Below, in pieces: positions 31,508-39,590 of a stretch of DNA of 64,000 nt (positions are counted from its first letter, which is position 1; every line of letters starts with the position of its first letter). Source of the DNA: an uncultured Clostridia bacterium (GTDB lineage: Bacteria > Bacillota > Clostridia > Oscillospirales > Acutalibacteraceae); assembly GCA_945874765.1 (NCBI GenBank), contig CAMCHQ010000004.1, positions 62,001-126,000 on the forward strand, read 5' to 3'. Made by a program: the position numbers and the translations under genes. Under the pieces are notes generated by a model. It saw nothing but the letters and a program-made list of their open reading frames with translations. It ran no database searches and had not been told where the DNA came from.

Positions 31508-32452
31508 ATGCTTAATGATGAGAAAAAAGTTGTAATTGTTGGTGTAGGTATGGTTGGAATGAGCTTTGCTTACGCTCTTTTAAACCAAAACATTTGTGAT
31601 GAGCTTGTGCTTATTGATATCAATAAGGTACGAGCAAGGGGTGAGGCGGCAGACCTTTCTCACGGCCTTCCTTTTGCACCGAGCAGTATGTCGATTTATG
31701 CAGGCGACTACAGCGATTGCTCAAATGCCGATTTGGTTGTAATTTGTGCAGGTGCTCCTCAGCTTGAAGGTGAGTCAAGACGTGACCTTTTAAAGAAAAA
31801 TTATAAGGTGTTCAAATCTATTGTAAATCCTATTATTGAAAGCGGATTTAACGGCGTCTTTCTTGTTGCAAGCAATCCTGTTGACGTTATGACGCAGATT
31901 GTTTATGAACTTTCCGGTTTTCCGGCAAACCGTGTTCTCGGTTCGGGTACTACTCTTGATTCTGCTCGTTTGCGTCATATGATGAGTGATTATTTTAAAA
32001 TCAATCCTCGTAATGTTCACGCTTATGTTATCGGCGAGCACGGTGACAGTGAGTTTGTCCCGTGGAGCAATGCGTCAATTTCTGTTATTCCGCTTGACGA
32101 GTTTGGCAAAAACAGACCTACTCTTATGGAAGATATGCAGAAAATTGCCGCTGATGTTAAAGAATCCGCTTATGAGATAATTAAAGCTAAAAAGGCAACG
32201 TATTACGGTATAGGTATGGTTCTTGCAAGGCTTACCCGTGCGATTTTGTTTGATGAAAATTCAATTTTCACTGTATCGTCTTATCTTAAAGGCGAATACG
32301 GAGAAAAGGGAATTTATATCGGCGTTCCGTCAGTTGTCAACAGAAACGGTATTCGTGAAATTCTCGAGATTGAGCTTAACGATGAGGAACAAAAGAAATT
32401 TGCCGAATCGGCTAAAATTATTCACGAAATGGTTGATGAAATTGAATTGTAA
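31508..32452 (+). CDS. ldh: L-lactate dehydrogenase
   Basis: VVIVGVGMVGMSFAYALL, GSGTTLDSARLRHMMS, YVIGEHGDSEFVPWS. Confidence 0.92.
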   Translation: MLNDEKKVVIVGVGMVGMSFAYALLNQNICDELVLIDINKVRARGEAADLSHGLPFAPSSMSIYAGDYSDCSNADLVVICAGAPQLEGESRRDLLKKNYKVFKSIVNPIIESGFNGVFLVASNPVDVMTQIVYELSGFPANRVLGSGTTLDSARLRHMMSDYFKINPRNVHAYVIGEHGDSEFVPWSNASISVIPLDEFGKNRPTLMEDMQKIAADVKESAYEIIKAKKATYYGIGMVLARLTRAILFDENSIFTVSSYLKGEYGEKGIYIGVPSVVNRNGIREILEIELNDEEQKKFAESAKIIHEMVDEIEL

Positions 32453-32466
32453 TTTGGAGAAAACTT

Positions 32467-33063
32467 ATGAGTGAAGAAACAGTAACAACTGTCAATAATC
32501 CAAGCAAAAAAAACCAAAAAAATAAAAAGCCGAAAAGCAAACTTCAGGAAACTATTGAATTTTGTATTCCGATAGTTATTGCCGTTGTGCTGGCTCTTAT
32601 TTTGCGTACTTTTGTTTTTGCCAATGCCGTTGTACCGACAGGCTCAATGCTTAACACTATTCAGGAAGGGGACAGAATCATTGCAAGCCGTTTGGCTTAT
32701 AAAAATGATGACCCTCAAAGATACGATATTATATTATTCAAATATCCTGATGACGAATCACAGATTTACGTTAAGCGTGTTATAGGTTTGCCGGGTGAAA
32801 CGGTGCAAATAGTGGGCGGTGTTGTTTATGTTACTAAGACCGACGGCAAAACAATTCAGCTTGCTGACAGTTTTGTAACGGCTTGCGTCCCTTACGGCGA
32901 TTTTGGACCTTATGTTGTGCCGAAGGACAGCTACTTTATGCTTGGCGATAACAGAAATGACAGTAAGGATTCACGATATTGGACAAATACTTATGTTAAG
33001 CGTGATAAAATTATCGGCAAGGTAAAGTTCAGATATTATCCGTCAATCGGTAAAATCGAATAA
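32467..33063 (+). CDS. lepB: Signal peptidase I
   Basis: VPTGSMLNTIQEGDRIIASRL, YVKRVIGLPGE, MLGDNRNDSKDSRYW. Confidence 0.95.
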   Translation: MSEETVTTVNNPSKKNQKNKKPKSKLQETIEFCIPIVIAVVLALILRTFVFANAVVPTGSMLNTIQEGDRIIASRLAYKNDDPQRYDIILFKYPDDESQIYVKRVIGLPGETVQIVGGVVYVTKTDGKTIQLADSFVTACVPYGDFGPYVVPKDSYFMLGDNRNDSKDSRYWTNTYVKRDKIIGKVKFRYYPSIGKIE

Positions 33064-33074
33064 TTTATAATATG

Positions 33075-33112
33075 AAAAAACTGCTCTTGTAAATCTACAA
33101 GAGCAGTTTTTT
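33075..33112. terminator. Bidirectional terminator AAAAAACTGCTCTTGTA..TACAAGAGCAGTTTTTT
   Basis: Perfect inverted repeat between convergent genes. Confidence 0.92.
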
Positions 33113-33117
33113 ATATC

Positions 33118-33804
33118 TTATTGATTGTTTTCAAGTACGTATGTACCGCTTGCCATTACAGCAATGGCAAAATTGCCGAATTTAAAATAGCTTTTTATAG
33201 AATCCGTAAAATTAAGATAATCCGATACGGTATAATTATTTGAATCTATTCGTCTTACCTTGTTGTTGTCACAGCAAACAAATATGTCGTTTTCATCAAG
33301 ACTTACGTGTGTAGGATTAAGAAAAGTATCTGTTTCCTTACCGCCGATTCTTAAATCAACACCCATATTTTGACTTGAATATCTTATAACACAATTTTCA
33401 TTGGGGCAAACACTCCAAAAGTATTTACCTTCAAGCGCAATGTTTTTTACTGGCTCATCGTGATATTCAAATGCACCGTTCCATTCAAGCTCACCCTCAC
33501 GGTCAAATATGCCTGCCTCACCGTTAGGAAAAATCGCAAGCACACGTCTGTCATAAAGAACAGCCGCATCACACTGAACGAAGTTAGGCATTATTTGGCT
33601 TATTCTGTTAAAGTTTGAGCCGAATTTTTTTAGCAAATATGCATTTTTCGTAAGTACGTCAATGCTTTTTGTTTTAAAGTTGATAACCGAATACTGAACC
33701 TTATATTGCGTGCCGTTCGGAAGCGGCAGCTTCTCAACAATAATCACGGATTCATCATTGTATTTAATAACATCGACAATTTCTTTTGTTGTAATTAATT
33801 GCAA
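33118..33804 (-). CDS. Uncharacterised protein, beta-propeller-like repeats
   Basis: Conserved-length ORF 2 bp after rex; no clear family recognised. Confidence 0.7.
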   Translation of the reverse strand: MQLITTKEIVDVIKYNDESVIIVEKLPLPNGTQYKVQYSVINFKTKSIDVLTKNAYLLKKFGSNFNRISQIMPNFVQCDAAVLYDRRVLAIFPNGEAGIFDREGELEWNGAFEYHDEPVKNIALEGKYFWSVCPNENCVIRYSSQNMGVDLRIGGKETDTFLNPTHVSLDENDIFVCCDNNKVRRIDSNNYTVSDYLNFTDSIKSYFKFGNFAIAVMASGTYVLENNQ

Positions 33805-33806
33805 TA

Positions 33807-34457
33807 TTATTCCTCCGATTTGTCGAGAGATGTGTTTGTAAGATATCCGAGAGTAAGAAGACTGTCCCTAAGATGAACATTTTCGACAATTACACCCGGA
33901 TGAGCCATAGCAATGTCATAATTTGTGAAGTTCAAAAAACTTTTGATTCCGACCTTTACGAGTAAATCCGTAAGTTCTTCCATATCTGTTGACGGAATAC
34001 AGGTTACGGCACAGACAGGGGAGTTGTCAATACAAAAGTTTTCAAGATAATTAACGTTTCTTACGGGAATACCTTTAATCATATTTCCGCAAATTGCCTC
34101 ATTCTTATCAAAAATACCGATAAGTTTAAATCCGCTGTTTTTTGAAAACATTTTGTTTGTAATTGCTTTACCTAAGTTACCCGCACCGATAAGTATTGTT
34201 TTAATTTCCTTATCAACGCAAAGAATTTCACCGATTTTAGCGTGAAGTTCAGGCACATTATATCCGTAGCCCTGCTGACCGAATCCGCCGAAGCAGTTAA
34301 AATCGTGCCTGATTTGTGAAGCGGTAAGCCCCATTCTTGCCGCAAGCTCTTTTGAACTTATACGTACTATTCCGTTGTCCTTGAGAGATTGCAAAAATCT
34401 GTAATATCTCGGCAATCTCTTGATAACGGATATAGATATATCATCTTTATTTTGCAT
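33807..34457 (-). CDS. rex: Redox-sensing transcriptional repressor
   Basis: VIKRLPRYYRFLQSL, LTASQIRHDFNCFGGFGQQGYGYNV, ILIGAGNLGKAITN. Confidence 0.95.
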   Translation of the reverse strand: MQNKDDISISVIKRLPRYYRFLQSLKDNGIVRISSKELAARMGLTASQIRHDFNCFGGFGQQGYGYNVPELHAKIGEILCVDKEIKTILIGAGNLGKAITNKMFSKNSGFKLIGIFDKNEAICGNMIKGIPVRNVNYLENFCIDNSPVCAVTCIPSTDMEELTDLLVKVGIKSFLNFTNYDIAMAHPGVIVENVHLRDSLLTLGYLTNTSLDKSEE

Positions 34458-34492
34458 AATATTCCTCTCCTGAATTTCTGTAATAAAGATTA

Positions 34493-35668
34493 TTATTTAG
34501 TCATTTCAGTGATTGTTTCCATTACATAGTCGCCAAACTCACTGCAAGTGCAGCCGTCTGATCTGCCTGTAATAACAAGCTTCTTTTCTTCAAGCATACA
34601 TTTATCAAGCGCAGCTTCAAGAGCGTTAGCCTGCTTTTGGAAGCCGATGTGAGAAAGAAGCATAACCGAAGCTCTGAGCATTGAACAAGGGTCTGCATAC
34701 TGTCCTCTGCCTTCTTTAATCATACGTGGTGCAGAACCGTGAACAGCCTCAAACATTGCATATTTCTTACCGATGTTAGCTGAACCTGCTGTACCTACGC
34801 CGCCCTGAAATTCAGCAGCTTCGTCGGTGATGATGTCACCGTAAAGGTTAGGAAGAACGAATACTTTGAAATCTTTTCTTCTTGCAGGGTCGATAAGCTT
34901 AGCGGTAGTAATATCAACATACCAGTCATCAGTTACGATGTCAGGATATTCCTCACCGATTTTTTGCGCAGTCTTGAGGAACTTACCGTCTGTTGTTTTG
35001 ATGATGTTAGCTTTTGTGATGATAGAAACCTTGCCCTTATTGTTTTTCTTTGCATATTCATAAGCAAGGCGTGCGATTCTTTCACAACCCTCTTGTGTAG
35101 CAACTGTAAAGTCAACTGCAAGGTCATCGGTAATGTTTAAACCGTATGAGCCGATAGCATAGCCGCCCTCGGTGTTTTCTCTGAAGAATGTCCAGTCAAT
35201 TCCTTGTTCCGGAACTTTTACAGGACGCATATTGGCAAAAAGGTCAAGCTCTTTTCTCATAGCAACGTTAGCCGATTCAACGTTTGGCCATGGGTCGCCG
35301 GCTCTCGGAGTAGTTGTAGGGCCTTTAAGAATAACGTGGCACTTTTTAAGCTCGGCAAGTACGTCGTCGGGAATAGCTTTATTGCAAGCCGCACGGTTTT
35401 CGATAGTCAAACCGTCAATTTCCTTAAACTTAACTTTACCGCTTGCAACTTCATCTTTAAGAAGAAATGCAAGAACTCTCTCACTCTCTTTTGTAATGAT
35501 AGGGCCGATTCCGTCTCCGCCGCAAATACCGATTACGATTGTATCGAGTGCGTCATAATCCGTAAAATCTTTATCCTCTTTTATTTTCTTTGCTCTTGCA
35601 AGCTGAGATTCCATAAGTGCACGGAATTTTTCAACTGCTTCGTCAATGATTTTAGCATCGTCTGCCAT
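34493..35668 (-). CDS. icd: Isocitrate/isopropylmalate dehydrogenase family, likely isocitrate dehydrogenase
   Basis: GDGIGPIITKESERVL, FRENTEGGYAIGS, LPNLYGDIITDEAAEFQGG; downstream of aconitase. Confidence 0.85.
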   Translation of the reverse strand: MADDAKIIDEAVEKFRALMESQLARAKKIKEDKDFTDYDALDTIVIGICGGDGIGPIITKESERVLAFLLKDEVASGKVKFKEIDGLTIENRAACNKAIPDDVLAELKKCHVILKGPTTTPRAGDPWPNVESANVAMRKELDLFANMRPVKVPEQGIDWTFFRENTEGGYAIGSYGLNITDDLAVDFTVATQEGCERIARLAYEYAKKNNKGKVSIITKANIIKTTDGKFLKTAQKIGEEYPDIVTDDWYVDITTAKLIDPARRKDFKVFVLPNLYGDIITDEAAEFQGGVGTAGSANIGKKYAMFEAVHGSAPRMIKEGRGQYADPCSMLRASVMLLSHIGFQKQANALEAALDKCMLEEKKLVITGRSDGCTCSEFGDYVMETITEMTK

Positions 35669-35691
35669 AATTGTATCCTCCGATATTATGA

Positions 35692-37629
35692 TTATTTATT
35701 CATTTCTCTTGTGTAGTCAAGAAGACCGCCGCAAACAAGCATTGCTCTCTGTCTTGCAGAAAGGTGAGATGAGTCAAGCTGATATTCCTCACCCTTTGTG
35801 AGATTTTTAAGAACAACAGGTTTGTTGTTTTCAATTGCGTCTTTAATGTTAGGGAGTGAAAGCTCGTCCATTTGGTCAATCTTGTCATAATCTTCTTCGT
35901 TTGCAAATGTGAACGGTAAAATACCGGCATTTACAAGGTTTGCAACGTGAATTCTTGCAAATGACTTAGCAATAACTGCCTTAACACCGAGATAAAGCGG
36001 AACAAGTGCCGCATGCTCTCTTGACGAACCCTGACCGTAGTTAGCACCGCCGATAATAAATCCTTTGCCCTCTGCCTTAATTCTTTCAGGGAATGATTCG
36101 TCACATACTGCAAAGCAATACTGTGAAAGATGAGGGATATTTGAACGGTAAGGAAGAATTTTAGCTCCGGCTGGCATAATGTGGTCGGTTGTAATGTTGT
36201 CGCCGACTTTAAGAACTGCTTTAGCTGTGATTTCTTCAGGAAGCTTTTCTGTCTTTGGGAAAGGCTTAATGTTAGGACCTCTGAGAACTTCAACCTTGTC
36301 TGCGTCTTCGGGAGAAGCAGGAGGTTCAATCATATTGTCGTTGACAACGAAGTGCTCAGGCATTGAAATTTGAGGAGCCTCACCAAGGTCTCTCGGGTCT
36401 GTAAGATAACCGGTAAGAGCAGAAGCAGCCGCAACTTCAGGAGATACAAGATAAATCTGACCGTCCTTTGTTCCCGAACGACCTTCAAAGTTTCTGTTAA
36501 ATGTACGAAGTGAAACACCGCCTGAATTAGGTGCCTGTCCCATACCGATACAAGGACCGCAAGCCGATTCGAGTATTCTTGCACCTGCACTTATCATATC
36601 AGAGAGTGCGCCGTTTAATGCAAGCATATTAAGTACCTGCTTTGAACCCGGAGCAATGCAAAGTGATACAGAAGGAGCAATTGTTTTGCCCTTAAGAATT
36701 GAAGCAACCTTCATCATATCAACAAATGATGAGTTTGTGCAAGAACCGATAGCAACCTGGTCAACCTTGATTTTGCCGATTTCTTCGGTAGTCTTAACGT
36801 TATCCGGCATATGAGGGCAAGCTGCCATAGGAGTAAGTGAACAAAGGTCAATGTTGATTACTTCGTCATACTCTGCGTCCGGGTCAGGAAGAATTTCGGT
36901 CCAATCGTCTTCACGTCCCTGTGCTTTAAGGAAAGCAAGAGTGATTTCGTCAGACGGGAAGATTGATGTTGTAGCGCCGAGCTCGGCACCCATATTTGTG
37001 ATAGTGGCTCTTTCCGGAACAGAAAGTGTTTTAACGCCTTCTCCGCCGTATTCGATAATCTTGCCTACGCCGCCCTTAACGCTCATAATTTTAAGAACTT
37101 CAAGAATAACGTCTTTAGCCGAAACCCAAGGTTTAAGATATCCTGTGAGATTAATTCTTGTCATTTTAGGCATTGGAATGTAGTATGTTCCGCCGCCCAT
37201 AGCAACAGCAACGTCAAGTCCGCCTGCACCCATAGCAAGCATACCGATACCGCCGCCTGTAGGTGTATGGCTGTCAGAACCGATAAGTGTTTTGCCCGGA
37301 ATACCGAATCTTTCAAGGTGAACCTGATGGCAAATACCGTTACCCGGTCTGCTGAAATAAATACCGTGCTTCTTTGTTACTGTTTGAATGTAACGGTGGT
37401 CGTCGGCATTTTCAAATCCTGTCTGTAAAGTGTTGTGGTCAATGTATGCAACAGATTTTTCAGTCTTTACTCTGTCAACACCCATAGCCTCAAATTCGAG
37501 GTATGCCATTGTACCTGTTGCGTCTTGAGTTAAGGTTTGGTCGATTCTTAAACCGATTTCGGTGCCGACCTTCATCTCACCCTCAACAAGGTGAGCCTTA
37601 ATAAGCTTTTGAGCAATAGTAAGTCCCAT
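35692..37629 (-). CDS. acn: Aconitate hydratase
   Basis: GSDSHTPTGGGIGMLAMGAGG, GSCTNSSFVDM, CGPCIGMGQAP, NYGQGSSREHAAL. Confidence 0.93.
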   Translation of the reverse strand: MGLTIAQKLIKAHLVEGEMKVGTEIGLRIDQTLTQDATGTMAYLEFEAMGVDRVKTEKSVAYIDHNTLQTGFENADDHRYIQTVTKKHGIYFSRPGNGICHQVHLERFGIPGKTLIGSDSHTPTGGGIGMLAMGAGGLDVAVAMGGGTYYIPMPKMTRINLTGYLKPWVSAKDVILEVLKIMSVKGGVGKIIEYGGEGVKTLSVPERATITNMGAELGATTSIFPSDEITLAFLKAQGREDDWTEILPDPDAEYDEVINIDLCSLTPMAACPHMPDNVKTTEEIGKIKVDQVAIGSCTNSSFVDMMKVASILKGKTIAPSVSLCIAPGSKQVLNMLALNGALSDMISAGARILESACGPCIGMGQAPNSGGVSLRTFNRNFEGRSGTKDGQIYLVSPEVAAASALTGYLTDPRDLGEAPQISMPEHFVVNDNMIEPPASPEDADKVEVLRGPNIKPFPKTEKLPEEITAKAVLKVGDNITTDHIMPAGAKILPYRSNIPHLSQYCFAVCDESFPERIKAEGKGFIIGGANYGQGSSREHAALVPLYLGVKAVIAKSFARIHVANLVNAGILPFTFANEEDYDKIDQMDELSLPNIKDAIENNKPVVLKNLTKGEEYQLDSSHLSARQRAMLVCGGLLDYTREMNK

Positions 37630-37839
37630 TGTTAAAAAGTCCTCCTACTTGTTAATAAAATTATCAAATGATATTTTATTACAAATATTACACATTGTCA
37701 ATTACAAATCAGTAACAAACTTTTAAATTATATATTAATTAATATAATAAGCATTTAATATTGAAAATTTTTATCTTTTGTGATAAAATAACCTATTATG
37801 TTGGAGTATTTCGGGCAAAATACATTTGAGGTGTTGATT

Positions 37840-38571
37840 TTGCTTGAAAATACTAAAGTTAAATATAAAAATGAACAAGACGGTAATAAAAACGATGATG
37901 AAAAGCAGACGTCTGCCGAGGAAGAGGTTGCGCAGGCAAATGATTTTGAAACAGGTTCAATAACCGTTTCAAAGGACGGCCATTTCATTCATTGTTTAAC
38001 CATTATCGGTCAAATCGAGGGGCATTATATTCTCCCAAGTCAAAATAAAACAACAAAGTACGAGCACGTTATTCCTCAGCTTGTCGCAATTGAGGAAAGC
38101 AAAGAAATTGAGGGCTTGCTGATTATTTTAAATACGGTCGGCGGTGATGTTGAAGCGGGGCTTGCAATAGCGGAACTTTTGTCTACTATGAAAACTCCCA
38201 CTGCTTCTTTGGTACTCGGCGGCGGTCACTCAATCGGTGTTCCTCTTGCGGTAAGTTGTAAAAAAAGTTTTATTGTTCCGAGTGCCACTATGACTGTTCA
38301 CCCTGTCAGAATGAACGGGCTTGTGCTCGGTGTTCCGCAAACACTTTCTTATTTTGAAAAAATGCAGGACAGAATAGTTAATTTTGTTGTAAACAATTCT
38401 TCCATCGATAAGAAAAGTTTTAAGGAACTTATGATGAAAACAGGGGAGCTTGTTATGGACGTGGGTACGGTGCTTGACGGTGAAGATGCAGTCAATTGCG
38501 GCTTGATTGATGAACTCGGCGGGCTTAGTGATGCTCTCGATTTTTTGGACAAAACAATAGAGGAGAGATAA
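37840..38571 (+). CDS. tepA: ClpP-fold translocation-enhancing protein TepA-like (TTG start preferred)
   Basis: [19 protein letters not shown]...[15 protein letters not shown]...TVHPVRMNG; upstream of ylzJ/ftsK as in Bacillus; GAGGTG SD 6 nt before TTG at 37840. Confidence 0.85.
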   Translation: MLENTKVKYKNEQDGNKNDDEKQTSAEEEVAQANDFETGSITVSKDGHFIHCLTIIGQIEGHYILPSQNKTTKYEHVIPQLVAIEESKEIEGLLIILNTVGGDVEAGLAIAELLSTMKTPTASLVLGGGHSIGVPLAVSCKKSFIVPSATMTVHPVRMNGLVLGVPQTLSYFEKMQDRIVNFVVNNSSIDKKSFKELMMKTGELVMDVGTVLDGEDAVNCGLIDELGGLSDALDFLDKTIEER

Positions 38572-38572
38572 T

Positions 38573-38788
38573 ATGCTTTGGACTGTTATTAATGAAGCGG
38601 ATATTTTCTACTCCCCAAAATCAATATGTGAAAATAATGCTGTCAGGTCAAGTAACCCGTACAGTTATATACGAACAGGTTATCATTTGGATAACGCTTG
38701 TTTATTCGGAGGTATAGATGATGTGGATTTTAACAGCAATATTTCAGGCGATAGGGCAGGCATTCACTTGGGTGTTCCCCGTTTCTGA
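38573..38788 (+). CDS. YlzJ-like small protein
   Basis: MLWTVINEADIFY...VRSSNPYSYIRTGYH pattern and tepA-ylzJ-ftsK synteny. Confidence 0.6.
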   Translation: MLWTVINEADIFYSPKSICENNAVRSSNPYSYIRTGYHLDNACLFGGIDDVDFNSNISGDRAGIHLGVPRF

Positions 38789-39578
38789 AAGCGGTCATTC
38801 GGTAATTTTTCATAATTTTTCGGGCAGATTTACAAACGCTTGTTCTCAGTTGACAGGCGTTATACATATCGGCATTGCAATCGGTCTTTTCATTGCATTT
38901 TATAAGCTTTTTATTAATCTTTTCAAAAATTTCTTCGGCACGTGGAATGACATTTTTCATAAAAGACTTGATTTAAAAAATATTTCACCGCAAAGAAACT
39001 TTATGTTTATGACAATTCTTTCTTTTGCGTTCTTTATTATTTATGCAATTCCGGCAGGCAAATACGGCAATGTGTATATGCTTTTCAACAGAACGTCGTA
39101 TAACAAAACAATTTTGGGCGAGGGCATATGCATTGCACTTTTGGGCGTTTTGCTTATTGTTACAAATTCACTTATTAATTCAAGCAGAAATAAGCTTCCC
39201 GATTGGGCAAATGCAATTGTTTTGGGTATAATCGCTTTCCTTGCTCTGCCGACCGGAGGCTGCTCTTTTATGGGTGCAATTTTTGCTTTTACGATTTTGC
39301 TTGGTATGAGCCAAAAATACGCACTCAGATATGCAGTTACAATGTCTGTTCTGACGCTTATAGTAATGGGCATTGTTGAACTTTGCGTTGCGGTTACAAA
39401 AATAAATATTTTCTCTGCAATTATTGCTTTGATAATTTCCGTTGCCGCATCGTTTTTCGCAGTTAAATTATTTATTTTTGCTCTTAAGAAAAAGGCACTT
39501 AATTATTTTGCGTATTATGATATTTCAATAGGTGTAATAAGCGCGATTATCGGTGTTTTCCAACTTGTTATTAAATAA
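38718..39578 (+). CDS. Divergent UppP/BacA-like membrane protein
   Basis: QAIGQAFTWVFPVSESGHSVIFHN aligned by eye to UppP EGLTEFLPVSSTGH. Confidence 0.7.
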   Translation: MMWILTAIFQAIGQAFTWVFPVSESGHSVIFHNFSGRFTNACSQLTGVIHIGIAIGLFIAFYKLFINLFKNFFGTWNDIFHKRLDLKNISPQRNFMFMTILSFAFFIIYAIPAGKYGNVYMLFNRTSYNKTILGEGICIALLGVLLIVTNSLINSSRNKLPDWANAIVLGIIAFLALPTGGCSFMGAIFAFTILLGMSQKYALRYAVTMSVLTLIVMGIVELCVAVTKINIFSAIIALIISVAASFFAVKLFIFALKKKALNYFAYYDISIGVISAIIGVFQLVIK

Positions 39579-39590
39579 TCAGAGGTACAT

